Below are positions 1-12,250 of a stretch of DNA of 64,000 nucleotides, in pieces. How positions within the stretch are numbered: the first letter of the stretch is position 1; each line of letters begins with the position of its first letter. The translations under genes and the position numbers were made by a program. The DNA comes from Druceiella hillmani (taxonomy: Eukaryota; Arthropoda; Insecta; Lepidoptera; Hepialidae), in assembly GCA_039881145.1 (NCBI GenBank), contig JAYKKI010000148.1, positions 379,501-443,500 on the forward strand, in the 5' to 3' direction. The notes beneath the pieces are model-generated. The model did no database searches. It had not been told where the DNA came from and saw only the letters and a list, made by a program, of their open reading frames with translations.

Positions 1-299
1 GGTGAGTTCATTTTTATGTACGACAACGCTCGAGCCCACCGCTCTAGAGACGTTGATGCGTATATGCAGGAGGCCGGAATTCATCGGCTAGACTGCCCAG
101 CTAAAAGTCCCAACCTCACTTCGATAGAACACATATGGTGTACTCTCAAATGACGCGTCAGAACCGTAAAACCGGTTCCAGAAAACATTCAAGCCTTTAA
201 AAATGTGATCGTCGCTGAATGGAAAAAAATGTCGTCGAAAGCATGCCTAGCGGATTAAGCGCATTGATTTTAGGTAGAGTAGGCCATACTCGTTACTAA
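1..299 (+). pseudogene. Tc1-like transposase, C-terminal fragment (pseudogene)
   Basis: The reading frame starts at the window edge, so the N-terminal DNA-binding part lies outside or is lost. The visible part is the C-terminal half of the DDE catalytic domain: YDNARAH carries the second catalytic Asp and, 34 residues later, SPNLTSIEHIW carries the third acidic residue, Glu. The spacing is therefore D34E, the Tc1 signature. The frame is broken by an in-frame TGA at 151-153, after IEHIWCTLK, and resumes unchanged with RVRTVKPVPENIQ. A single-base shift near 237-240 is needed to reach the family-type ending GGHTRY-like (GRVGHTRY), followed by TAA at 297-299. The encoded enzyme would cut and paste its own element. 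These lesions make it inactive. The 3' inverted repeat is not clearly delimited in the AT-rich sequence after 300. Confidence 0.85.
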
Positions 300-1034
300 A
301 TTTTAAAATTTTATGTTAAATTAATAAAAAATATTCAAAAATAAACATTAGTCATTTTTAATGTACCAGTATGAAAACGCTCGTCTGTGGACTTTACATC
401 TTTTTTTTTTATTAATTCACATTATTAATAACTGATGTAGGTAAAAACAATATCTCAATAATAAATAACAATATTCTCATTATATCGCCATATAAAATCC
501 ATCAAATAATAATAAAATAACTCTGGTATGGTTTATTCCTATAAGTGCCCGTTTTTTTGGAAAAGAGTTTATTTAATTTCATAAAATCTAAACATTAATA
601 TGGTAAGTAAAAATGGCGCCCGTTCATTTCGATCGATGTCATTTGCTCTATACTCTATTTACTCTATAGTATTCTGTATTTATAATGTGTTTTGCTAGCG
701 ATGTATTAATACTTATCAAAAATGTCGATATCGTACGTAATATAGAAGAGTTAGATGACTTAGTTTTTAATTTGAATTGGTTGATGTATTGATCTGTTTT
801 ATTATTTAATTTTAACGAACAATTTCAATTCATTTAGATTTCCGAAGTTCCCAGATATTAAAAAAATTATGAATTCTACTGCATAAGATGACAATTGGTT
901 TTCTACAAATCGTTTCAACAAATATGTTCTCTTCATTTCACTGGAGATTGTTTTAAATTCATGAAAAACGACGCTTTTTATATAAAAATTCCATCCCAAT
1001 GCTTAATTTGCCAGTGATTGCACGTAATTTATAT
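300..1034. other. AT-rich spacer without recognisable gene
   Basis: The first 100 bases probably include the 3' end of the Tc1-like element, but I could not identify its inverted repeat without the other end. The rest is AT-rich with stops in all frames. A short reverse-strand frame at 802-999 has no motif I recognise and is most likely chance. Confidence 0.5.
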
Positions 1035-1116
1035 GGAAATTATTTCTAATTTACCCTTAAAATACGAGTAATGACAAAGATCTATGATTACTATGAATCA
1101 CATTTTTAATTTTCAG

Positions 1117-1220
1117 ATGTCTATTCCAGAGCAGTCTAATTCAATGAATTGGCAAAATATAACGAGTGTAGATTTATTATTAGATAAAAAGATAGTTTAT
1201 ACTAAAAATTTACATATAGG
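1117..1220 (+). pseudogene. Putative 5' exon, copy 1 (P-element-like unit)
   Basis: This is a 104-nt stretch, open from ATG 1117, encoding about 35 residues rich in Asn, Leu and Lys. It is preceded by AATTTTCAG and followed by GTTTGTAAG, a good 5' splice donor. Conservation between the two copies extends into the flanks as well, so it does not by itself prove coding selection. No zinc-coordinating C2CH THAP residues are present, so it would not be the THAP domain itself. Confidence 0.4.
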
Positions 1221-1516
1221 GTTTGTAAGCTTTTTTTGTTGATATTATTTACATTCTAGTTAAATAAAAGAAAACTGACTACATTTTAGTAGATTCCAAA
1301 AATTATTTTAAAACGTTTAGTGCTTGAAATATAGTTTAATATTTCTATATAGTTATATCTTGAAGTTAGCTAATATTTTCCTTTAAAAATTATTTGTTTT
1401 TATACTGTTTCATAGAATCTTGTTTAATTAATATCGAAATCATTTCTATTTTTCCCTTAAAATACGAGTAATGACAAAGATTTATGATTACTAAGAATGA
1501 CATTTTTATTATTCAG

Positions 1517-1620
1517 ATGTCCATTTCAGATAAATCTAATTCAATTAATTGGCAAAATATGACGAGTGCAGATTTATTATTAGAAAAAAAGATGGGTCAT
1601 ACTAAAAATTTACATGTAGG
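1517..1620 (+). pseudogene. Putative 5' exon, copy 2 (P-element-like unit)
   Basis: This is the second copy of the exon-like segment, 400 bases downstream of the first. It keeps the acceptor (ATTCAG) and the open frame from ATG 1517, with substitutions such as VDLLLD to ADLLLE. The donor context has drifted: GTTATTG replaces GTTTGTAAG. It lies about 130 bases before the frame that begins the P-element-like coiled coil. Confidence 0.4.
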
Positions 1621-1757
1621 TTATTGTAAACTTTTCTTAATTTTATTTACGTAACAATTAAATAAAAAATACTGAATACATTTTAGCAGATTACAAAAAT
1701 TATCTTAAAACGTTTAGTGCTTGAAATTTAGTTTAATATTTCCATTTTTAAAGGAAC

Positions 1758-3980
1758 TTGCTGAGGATAAAGAATATGTTAAGTACAAAAAATCAGCCAT
1801 CAAACGACCGCATAGCCGCATACTTGTTCGATCTGCAAATTCCAAATCACTTGAAGACGTCTCGCCAACACCATCAAATTACAACTCCCCACGAAAGAGA
1901 CGGATCAGTAGTAAAAATAAAGTGCTTAAGTGAGGCAAATTTCAGGCTGAAAAGAAAAACGGATTCGCTGAAAATGATACTGGAGGAATTAGGAAAGAAT
2001 AACATGATATCCCAGGAAAATGCATCATTATTAAGTAAAATTGGTGTCCAAACTCGAGAACTTGTAAAGCGGCAACATCTCAACGTTGCAACAGGCAAAG
2101 TAAATCGCAGCAATTATTCCCCTGAATTAAGAACTTTCCCCTAACGTTGAACTTTTATTCGACAAAAGCTTATCAATATGCAAGAAAAACCTTTGATACA
2201 TCATTACTTTCAATAAACACATTATCAAAATGGTACAAAACAGTCGATGGTCGTCCCGGTTTTGCCAGGGAAGTTTTGATGCCATTAAGTTGAAATCGGA
2301 GCACTCTGGAATTATATTTTATGGCACACTAATATTTGATGAAATGAATATTAAAAACAAAATTGATATGTTCCACACACTCAAAGAACTCACGGTTATG
2401 CGGACTTTGGAAGTGGATTTGATGCTGATTGCGACGATAAATGTACTGAGTCTTCAGTTTCTCTGATAGTTCCATTTAATGCTATATTCAAAGTACCCAT
2501 TGTTTATGTTTCGGTAAACAAAGTAACAGGGGATCAAAGAGCAATGTCAGTTCGTCAGGCAATACAAATGTGTAAAGAAGCAAATTTTATCGTCAAAGCT
2601 TTGACTTTTGATAGATGTCCAACGAACATTACCATGGCAAAGAAACTTGGTTGTAATTTGAGTCTTTCAGACATAGAAACAAATTTTGTAATAGATAACC
2701 AACAAATAGCACTATTTTTAAACCCAGTACACGTGATAAAACTTATAAGAAATAGTTATGAATTCTATCAACATTTCATTGACAATGAGGGTAACATAAT
2801 AAAGTGGTCTTGTATAAAAAATCTGCATGACTAAAGAATCATTCCATGTAGCCAATAAACTTCGATCGGAGCATCTCAACTTCAAAAATAAAATAATGAA
2901 AGTAAAACTTGCAAGACACATCTTTAGTAGAAGCGTTTCCACAGCTTTATTCATTTGTTGTAGAGAACTGAAGTTGCAGAGTTTTGAAGGAGCCATATCT
3001 ATTTCTAATATGCTTTTGTTACTGAATGATCTTTTTCATATTCTAGATTTCAAAACCCACGGTTACGGTTTAAAACTAACTATGAACATAGATTTCTTAA
3101 AAATTAGATGAAGCAAAAAACTTTTTAAAAACGTTAAAAGTACATATTACATCAATATACAATAAGATATTTAAATTGATTGAGTCTCCGCGATATACTG
3201 ACTTATTAGGCATGTGTATATGCATCGAAAGTGCAAAATTTATTTTTTAAAATTTAATTCAAAACGAAAATATTCCATAAAATTACTTAACCCGTCATAA
3301 ATTTAGCCAAGATCACTTAGAATTATTTTTTTGTAATCACATCACACCACGTCAATTTGAAGCAGCTTATAAATAAATATTACTTCACACCGAACTCTGC
3401 AATAAAGGCACTGGAAACTGTATTCCTCTGGAAAATATATAAATTTTAAATTGTTCCTCTTCCATTGACAAAATTATTATAACATCTAGAGCTGAATTAA
3501 AAGAAGTAGACTTGGCCAATAGTGATTTTGTTTACGCTTTACAACAAATTAGTTTGTCACTATTTTCAGAAAATATCGTAGAGTATATTGCTGGATTTGT
3601 AGTTAATTCTTTGCTCAAAAAAATTAAGTCCAATAAATGTTGTGAAGCTTTAATTTCCATATAAGCGAGGTAAAATAGCCTAATTTGTTTAAAAAATAAA
3701 GGGACTTAGTACATCCTTCTGACTATGTTGTCATAATTTGCCGGCGATGCGAAATTGTCATTCAAAGTAATAAAAATTACAGAAAGTTTGAACCAGAGAA
3801 TGGAATTCTGTATTTTGATACGAAAACCTTACTCACTTTTACAAACGAAACATTATTTTCGGACATATTACATCATCAGTTTAATTACAAAATAGCAATC
3901 ACCTAATAGATTTAGCCAAAAGTGTTATGGAAAAATACATTAACGTACGACTAGTTTATTTAACAAAAAAAGTATATTAA
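1758..3980 (+). pseudogene. P-element / THAP9-like transposase pseudogene
   Basis: Fragments on one strand follow the order of the P-element transposase family. 1758-2144 is a charged, Leu-rich coiled-coil linker ending in the family motif SPELRTF. 2145-2466 has the NFYSTKAYQYARKTF and SKWYKTVDGRPGF motifs in shifted frames, then LIFDEMNIKNKID, whose Asp (2338-2340) fits the first catalytic Asp. 2410-2834 has VSVNKVTGDQRA, then TFDRCPTN (Asp 2610-2612, second catalytic position) and NPVHVIKLIRN, where the family usually has Asp-Pro-x-His. 2827-3111 has FHVANKLRSEHLNFKNKIMKVKLA. After a decayed middle, the C-terminus is recognisable at about 3697-3905 (HPSDYVVIICRRCE) and 3902-3980, ending in VRLVYLTKK-type residues and TAA 3978. 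At least five frame changes (near 2140, 2260, 2392, 2825 and 3900) and many stops between 3112 and 3690 show that it is dead. The N-terminal THAP zinc finger is not visible. Confidence 0.85.
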
Positions 3981-4045
3981 AAAAAAGGAAGTCAGACGTG
4001 TATACAAAAAACTAATTCATTTTAGGGGACAATAGCGTAATTGAA

Positions 4046-4220
4046 GTGAAACTTCTTTAGAATCGTGGTGATTTGAAACTCGATGAAACGAAAATGTGTC
4101 ACGACAAAGAAATAAGTGAAGCTTCTTTAGAATCTTCGTTATGATTTGAAACTCTATGAAATGAAAATGCGTCACGACAAAGAAATAAGTGAAGCTTCTT
4201 TAGAATCGTTGTGATTTGAA
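4046..4220 (+). repeat. Minisatellite, about 70-73 bp unit, 2.5 copies
   Basis: Units start at 4046, 4116 and 4189. Each opens with GTGAA(A/G)CTTCTTTAGAATC and includes GATTTGAAACTC and CACGACAAAGAAATAA. The third copy stops after about 32 bases. It follows closely after the P-element-like remnant and could be a sub-terminal repeat of that element, though nothing proves this. Confidence 0.85.
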
Positions 4221-4920
4221 TTTAAGGTCTCCTCTTTATGCCATGCTTCGTAGTATTTCCCTCTCGTCTATTAGGCATTATACATATATGTGCGCATGTA
4301 TATTGCCGAGCTAAAGCGAGAGAGCAAGTGTCGGTATGTATCTATATTGCACACTCTCTAATACGTGCTCTTGTCCAAGCGTTCTACGTGTGTATGTTAG
4401 TATGTATGTTAATACGTGTGTATGCGCCTGCGTATTACAAAGCTTTAGTAAAAAGCCAGCGCGGTGTATTATTTATGTTCATTTTTATTTGTGTGAATAT
4501 TTTTTTTATTTGGGAGTAGTTTAATATAATACGCGTACATTATTGTATTTTAAATTAATGATCTCGCGTGGTTCCAGATTCGTCGAATTAATATTCATCA
4601 TATAATATCAATGTAATTATATATACAAATAATTTTAAAAATTGGAATTTTCCTTCTATCGTATGATCATAAGCGCACACCAGATTTTTTTATAATCACT
4701 AATACTTCACTTTTTACACGAGATTCTTATTTTAAAAAAATCTGTAATAAATTTTGTTAACCCTTTTAATACAGTAGTTTTCTTAGTTCTTTGTACATTA
4801 TTGTATACAGAACTAACTAAAATACTACCTTCTAATGAGAGACGTAAGACTAACGAACCATCACACAAACATTCAAATATACATACATACAAACACTCCT
4901 GGCTTTTGGCCACACCTTTG
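4221..4920. other. Spacer, no gene recognised
   Basis: The sequence is slightly less AT-rich around 4250-4450. It contains a plus-strand frame (4238-4519) rich in Cys, Val and Tyr that results from TGTATG-type repetitive sequence. I see no domain, splice pattern or homology here. Confidence 0.4.
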
Positions 4921-5014
4921 GTATATCACGCTTTCTTTCATCCATTTTGAAGTGGCCAATCACAGAAGTCTGTGATTGGCCACTTCAAAGTGGATGAAAG
5001 AACGCGTGATATAT
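4921..5014. repeat. Long hairpin, 46-nt arms with 2-nt loop
   Basis: Left arm 4921-4966 and right arm 4969-5014 are near-perfect inverted copies. The core AAGTGGCCAATCACAGA is mirrored as TCTGTGATTGGCCACTT around a 2-nt loop. Outer parts (GTATATCACG.CTTTC and GAAAGAACGCGTGATATATC) differ by a few substitutions and one small indel. A third, partial copy in the left-arm orientation follows at 5009-5050. The form suggests a foldback MITE or the fused ends of one. No coding content. Confidence 0.85.
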
Positions 5015-5050
5015 CATACTCTCTTTCACCCATTTTAAAGTGACCAATCG
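5009..5050. repeat. Partial third copy of the 4921 hairpin arm
   Basis: GATATATCATACTCTCTTTC and then CCCATTTTAAAGTGACCAAT match the left hairpin arm with substitutions. This makes the locus an arm / inverted arm / direct arm series. The overlap with the hairpin end suggests that ATATATCA-type ends served as the junction. Confidence 0.7.
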
Positions 5051-8000
5051 ACAACTATTAAATAAAAGTCTGTAACTAATCCAAATACAGCGCTTCACTT
5101 ACACCACTCCGCACCTCGCAGCATTTGACACGTTTGTTTTCATTACAAAATTGCTCAATGCGGCGTCTTCTTGTTAAGTGGTCTGTGTATGTAACATTCA
5201 AATATTTGATATTATTTCAAATATTAAGAGAGTGAATAATAGAATAGTCCTAATTCCTAGATATTTTCTTTTACCGTTTCGTAAATGCAATATTACTGTG
5301 AAATTACATGATTTTGTTAATATTGTTTTCTATTTTCCTTAACTATTTTAAATAAATTGTTTTATGATTTTCCAACCATTTTGTCAATTTGGCATTTATA
5401 CATATCGATATTATATATGTCATTGATTCACAATTTTGATCATTTTGCGACTAAACTGAAAATTGATAAATGAAATCCCAATATAATTTTAAAAATTCTA
5501 TCAAATGATATTCTAAAAGACGGGATGTGGGAGAAAAAAAAATTCGCTCTTACTTCACTTGTATATAAAATGATTATATCGATATGTTTATATAATAAAT
5601 CTGCTTAGGTGCACATAGGTTTAAAACTATAGAAATTTTGAGTCTATGGCCGATATGACAAAATTTTATTTGTTTATTACTTAACTATAAAACACTAAAT
5701 ATTAGCTTAGAATCAGTTCCGAATTTAAGAAAAAAACCTATAGAGAAACTCCGACGATTTTGAAAATATTTGTCTGTTCGTTATTATACGTATCAGTTTT
5801 TTTTTAATTATTAAGGGGTTTTTCAAAATTTTATAGATTAATTTTCGGCAAACATTTCATATGTCATTTCGATACCATGAAAAATAACGAGAAAAAAATA
5901 GCCATGGACAGAATTTAATAACCTAAAAATAAATTGCAATAAAGATATTATTTTCTTTAATATATTTAAACCTTTTATTATTTTGTTTTTCATCAACTTG
6001 GCTACATAAATGTTAAAGTAACGTTAAAAAACTTCAGCCTATCGATTTCTAATAGTAATTGTTATTAGTTACTGTTAGACAGTTGACATTAGATGTAAGT
6101 TAATTCGCCATTCCAATGTTGATCTCTATATCAGGTTTTTCGTTATTGAACCGTATATTAGGCGAAAGTACTCGTAATCGCGAACAAAAGCGGGTAGGAA
6201 TATTATTTTGAAAAAAATATGAAAAAAAATTTTAATTTTGAAGCCAGGAAGAATATTAAGTTGATTTTTTATGTATTGATTTGGACGACATGCTAATATT
6301 ATGATTTTAATGTCTGTGTTCCAAATTAAGAATACACGGATTTCTTAAATGGATCATTTAACGTACCCATAGTAATGTTGTTTTTGTCACGTTTAATGGG
6401 ACTTTCTTTAAATGTAGCATTTTAACCGGTATAAGTTCTGGGTGCTCGAACAGGGGTTCACTTCCAACCCACATATTTTTTACTTTTCTCAGTATGATTA
6501 ATACTGAGCCGTTACAAGGTCAATCATTTAAAAATAAAAATTATCAGAATTTATATATCTACGTAAATAACTTCCTCCGGATATACGGCACTGAAATATA
6601 TGACTTTCGACACATAAGTTATTATAATTCATTATTAGAAAATTTATAAAAATGAATGAGCTTTGAAGTATGCTTTGCTTTGAAGTATTTAACGATACAT
6701 GATACTATGTTATAAATGTATTGGAAAATACGACGGGTATATAAATATAAGTTTGTTACCTTTTAGAATAGGTCCATTTCTTAATTATTCGGTACTGTTT
6801 AGTAATCATTATACTCAAAAAATTATTATCAAGGGACGGAAGAAGCGTTTGAGTTATTATTATCCGGAAAATAAACCAAAAAAACCTTTTTATATTTATT
6901 GTTTTCCTTTGTATTCCTTCGTACTAGCATTCTTATATCTTAATGTTAATTAGTTTATCGCCTGTTTTTATTTCACCGTAAATGAATTAATTCATTAACC
7001 GAGTATGATATTTGCATGAGGTGAAAAAATAATAAATTTGGAAATATTTACTTAACGTAACTGTTACCAACCGTGTTTCCTTTATGCCTAATTGAATAGG
7101 TTGTTTTATTTCCTAAACCAGAGTAAATATCCAAAACATATTCGTTATTTTAAAATTTATTTGAAATCACACTGTTTAATCTTTTCCTTCGTCGTATTAA
7201 CATTAATATAATTAGGATAAACCATATGTAACCAATGTGAGCAATAATTACAAATTTCCAAATAAATAACAATCTTGCTTAGCTACGAACGAATAATTTA
7301 GTTTATCAAGACAAATTCAGAAAAATATAAAGAAAAACAAAACAAAATTACCGTGAAATTTCTATTTGTACGTGTGTTACACGAAGCGCATACTCCTCTT
7401 CGTTAGGAATCGATTCGTGTAGAGGAGTTTACATGACTATATTTTGTAAAGCGATGAACCAACAAATTAGCTATGTGATTTTCACAACTGAATTGTCGCC
7501 TATGACAATTTTTCATTCATCACAACTATAAGGTTAACTCACGACCCTTTCTAGAGAACACTGTAAAAAGAATTTAATGTAATAGGTCGAGAAACTGTCT
7601 CAGCGAATTAAGTCATTTAGCATATTTATTTTTTTAGGCTACATTATTAGAACACTCTGATTAAATTAAAGATCGGTTCACTTTTAATGTAGTCACAATA
7701 ACTATAAAAGTACGTCTCAATCATTTTCGTGATTATGCTTTACTACGCTTATTCATGCTCTCTGACAAAATCTTATCCATATTACTTTTCACAACACGGC
7801 ATATTTTGTTTCAAAATATGCTTCTAGTGCTAGGTGGGAGTCATAGGTACAAAGAGGGTATCTCTCCTATAAATATACAAACGAAATAAAAAAATTCCAT
7901 TTTAATTTAAGTCGACGTGGAAACAGAAATAATATTTTCGAAAAACGAAGCGCTACAGTACAATATTCGCACAAATTGTACATATACATACGTTTTTATG

Positions 8001-11000
8001 CGTTTGTGAAATCTGAGCTCTGCAGTATTCAGTGAATTTGTAAAACATCTATATGTCGTTGCTTGCAATTATTTTAATTATTCAGAATTTCAGCGCTATC
8101 AAAACCGCCGTCACCTTTTCTAATTGTTTCTTCTTTTAGGTTTTTCCGTCGCGTTGATCGCGTTTATGCGAATGACAATGTGTTTGAGGATAGCCCTATT
8201 TTAATGTTGAAACCAATATTGTACCATACATTTTCGAAAAACGTTTATCGACATTAAATAACTTGAAAGAACATTGATAAAATTTCGAAATCTGGCCAAC
8301 ATGGAATAAATTATGTCTATTAGTGTTGATAAATATTCTAAATATTATCAGAATTGAAACATTTAAAACAGACTGTCATTTTCAAACGTACAAATGGACG
8401 AGGGAATGAGATAGCATTAGCCAGAGCTATCATAGGCTCGATCGTATCAGGAAAATAATCGCATTGGTTGAACGGATGTAGTGTGTGATTTTCATTAAAT
8501 TGTTTATGCTAATAAATAATTAAGCGATTGCAAAACCAAAAGAATACAGTGAGCTTTATTTTATTATATTTTTCATGAAAAATTAAATTTTTATTCCAAA
8601 TATGCAAATAATGAAACTTAAAATTTTATTATAGTACGCAAGACAAAAAAATATTCTCAAATGAAACTGCGTAGTTTCAGTAACGAAGTATATATTGAAA
8701 TTTCCAATCTTTATTAAAGTCTGTATTCTCTAGTCGAAATATTGTTTCACTTTACCAATCTTATCGTGTAAATTTAAAAGAAATTTCTTTTAACTCCGTA
8801 AGAACGGATTAACTTTTAAAGTAATATAGAAGATATCGTCAAGAATCAAGAAACATAATTCAATGCATCGTAACAACTTTTATCCAAGTCAAATAAGAAG
8901 TGAATGGATGGAATAAAATACAATCAACTTTTAAAAAATGCGAGTTAAAATTGTGTAGGGGTGAGAAGGTTAAAATAAGACTGGATTAAAATAAGCCAAA
9001 AGATATAACTAAAAAAGGAACAGCAAAAAACGAAGAGATAAAGCCCCATCTGAAATTTCCGTTTCTGCCTTAGGTGTAATGATAATGATCTGCTCAATAA
9101 TTATTTAAAACTATATGTACCAATAGGCAATCATTAATCCATAAAGTACCATAATTTTTCAAATTCTCTAAAATATCGAATAATGTTGGAGGAACTGAAT
9201 ATAACGAAATTAAGCCTATGATATTGCTTCCTGTGCGTGATTTTATTAGGATATAAAGAGATATAGTTATTTTAACATCTACCTATATGTAGTGTCAGTA
9301 AGAAGGTATCACGTTTAAAAGAAAATTATAGTGAACAATTATTATATTGATTTAAAAAATATTCTAGTAATAATAATCAATTAATGTCAGCAACTTTCCC
9401 CTGAATTGAATACTTGTATAATGGTACTAATGTTAAAGTGTCAATAATACAACGCAGGCTACGATATTCACATTCTTATTTTTGTTTGTAAGAAAATTGC
9501 CATTTGAACTAAATTGTAAAGTTAGCGTATAAATACAGTACGGAAAATTAATTTTATACAATATCAGAAAGAATTAAATAAAGTTATATAAGTTAATTTG
9601 ACAACCACAAGATTATCTCCTATGAAGGCACTTACAAATTTATTTAACTTCAATTAATCGTGACCATCTTCTTGGGTCATGATTATAATCAAAAGTAAAA
9701 TCATATCGAAATATTTAGTCAAAAAAATAACATTTTCAAAAAAAATTATGACAATAATTTTAACTCTATTATCTTAAGGATAAGGATTATTATCTTAAGG
9801 ATCTATTTTATTTCTCTTCAATCTAACATTTAATATATCTTTAAATAAAAATTTAAATTGTTATAAATTTTCTGAAAAATGTATTCCCAAGGGCCGTACG
9901 AAAAAAAAATTAGGTATTACAAAGAAGTCATAAAAAATAATACGTAGAATACGTCAAGAAGTAGTACGTCAATAATATTTAAAATATTCTATACTACTTT
10001 CGAATAATTGAAACCTTAATCCACAACCCTAAACAAGTTCTATAAAATCCAGTCGATAATAACTAATTCCATTAATTCATCAACTCGCTAAATGGATTTA
10101 CATTAAAACGCGAAAAGTCGAATAGCTGCACTTTAAAACCTTCCCTGTCGTTATCGAATCAGATGTAACTCCGACATCGTTTCAGCGAAAATACGAGTTC
10201 TGATTAAACCTTCGCACTAGCAGGGTTCAATTGCAAATTTAGCCTTTCACTGGATTAACTTTTCAAATCTATATAATGTCTTGAAGGGTTTTCACTATTG
10301 TTAGCCAATTTACACTGAGCAGAAATACACTTTGCAAAGACACTTTCCGCTAAAATGGATTTATTTCACGTTTCACGTAGATGTGTCCTCGAAAGAGGAC
10401 TTAAATATAGTTTTGATTTAAAAAATTAAATTTAATTAATACTGAGTAGTAATATATTACAACGTTTAGAGTTATTCTGGTCAGAAAACTAATTTTAATA
10501 ACAGTTTATATAATTAATTAAATTCCTTAACTTAGTAATATTAAAAAATGTTAATGAGTTTAAGTCGTTTGTGATTCTATTTCAAAATGCTCTATATTTA
10601 TGACAATTACGGCACATCGCAACTTAATTAATAGTGCGATAGTAATTAATAGTGCTTCTAACTACAAAACATTTTTTCGTGCCTATTATAACTATCTTTT
10701 GTTCATTAAAATGCAACAGTATTCAATATCAGTAAAACGGGAGATCTAAATGGAGCCAAAAGTAACTTTCTTTAAAATGGCATGTTTAATTATTCAGGAA
10801 TAGATGTCAAGCAAAAAATTATTTTCTTGCCCTTACTTCCGACAATACTCCTCTGATTATAAACTAAACAATGAGTATCATCTACAGACCAAAAGGTATC
10901 CTATTGAAATAGCCTTTAATTTGTCTTATAATAATCCAATTGATTTTTCTTAAATTTTTTTAGGACTGAGATTTAAATTTTTAGTGACGTGATTTCCGAG

Positions 11001-11252
11001 CTTAGGAACGTACCATTTTGTTTTTTTCTGTTGAGCACTATTAAATAAAAATGGCCGCACTAAATCGAATGTTTCCTTTAGATTCTCTAACGATTGACGC
11101 ACGTGAGTTACATAAATACGTGCGCACATACGTAAGACTCCAATGTGATTTCTGCTTATCCACTCACATTTCTTTTGAAAAAACCTTTTTCCCTTATTTT
11201 TATTAACCCCTTTCTAGATTCAAACGCAATATTTTCATCGTTCTGATGAAAG
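5051..11252. other. 6.2-kb AT-rich stretch without recognisable genes
   Basis: I read both strands for family motifs and found none. There are stops throughout, and the plus-strand frame at 6699-6953 is Tyr/Ile/Lys-rich with no domain. Small structures include a 10-bp perfect hairpin at 7799-7821 (GCATATTTTG with a TTT loop) and a 9-bp inverted pair around 7391-7430 (ACTCCTCT/AGAGGAGT). Nothing else stands out. Confidence 0.5.
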
Positions 11253-11291
11253 TATATATATATGTGTGTGTGTCTGTGTGTGCGTGCGTGC

Positions 11292-11355
<64 letters not shown>
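11253..11355. repeat. Compound microsatellite (TA)n-(TG)n-(TGCG)n-(TA)n
   Basis: A short TA run, then TGTG/TGCG repeats at about 11264-11300, then a TA run to about 11344. The alternating purine-pyrimidine order could form left-handed or cruciform DNA. Frames through it are repeat artefacts. Confidence 0.95.
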
Positions 11356-12250
11356 GATATTAAATTCTGAAAAATCGTAGTATTTTTGCATCGGTATGAG
11401 ATATGCTAGTCAGTAACTGTACTGTATTAATTTTGAGATTATGTTCCGAGAAACTTAAAAACTTAGAATATAATTAAAATTTAATGTAACGGAAAACATT
11501 TTGTAAGTTTATGCACGATAAAATTTAAATGAGCTTTATCAACTGTATAAAAAAAAAGTTTTCATTAGCGCCGTTTATAGCTGTAGTTTTTCAAATACCA
11601 AATAATTGTATAATTTTTCAAACCTTAACTCCCTGAAAAATGTTGACAAATGCAAACATTATACTTTCTTAAAAAAAATCCGATATCTCTTATATTGCTT
11701 AATTCGCTACCTATGTGAGTTACTCTGAATGTCTGGCCTCCACAAAGAAACTTTCTCGTAAACAAGTTTTTCACCGAGCGTTACAAAAGTGCTTGCTGTT
11801 GTTTCCCAACATAAATTAAATTACGTCTTTTGGAACTCTCTTTGTAGAACGTTTGCAGGTCTTCTTGTTGTTTGCACAGTGTATTGATGTAGACGCTGTA
11901 AATATAATTATTTCAATATTTGGTGTGTGAGGAGTCACAGGTTGATTTTGAAATAAACTGTGACCGTCATTAAAATTTAGTACGTGGTAATAAAAGCCAA
12001 ACTGAAATATACATTATTTTTCGAGAATATAATAAATTGTGGTAATTGATTATGTTTCTTAAATATAAAGTTATTTAAAACAATTTTTTAAGTAATTATC
12101 ATGTAATGTAGTCTTATTTAATAGTTAAAGTAAGTGACAGGTAGCAGTATCGATAGCAATATCAACTAGCGATTTTACGATAAGTTACATGTAGTCAATT
12201 CAAAATCAAATATAAAAATGTAATAGCAAAACTCAAATTCCCAGGTCTGC

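Larger units (their letters stand above)
1035..1745 (+). repeat. Tandem duplication, about 400-bp period, containing an exon-like segment
   Basis: The block from about 1035 to 1350 is repeated from about 1435 to 1745 at a 400-bp offset with moderate divergence. Shared landmarks are TACGAGTAATGACAAAGA, GATTTATTATTAGA and AACGTTTAGTGCTTGAAA. Each copy holds one exon-like stretch (1117-1220 and 1517-1620) entered through a TTTTCAG or ATTCAG acceptor and left through a GG/GT-type donor. Both are open from an ATG and encode similar peptides (MSIPEQSN.. and MSISDKSN.., then NWQN and DLLL). The duplication lies immediately upstream of the P-element-like coding remnant on the same strand, so it may be a duplicated 5' exon of that element. 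That link is inferred. Confidence 0.7.

Noticed and set aside
11242..11260. Additional hammerhead core CTGATGA
   Set aside because: No GAAA core or pairing stems follow; the sequence runs into a microsatellite.
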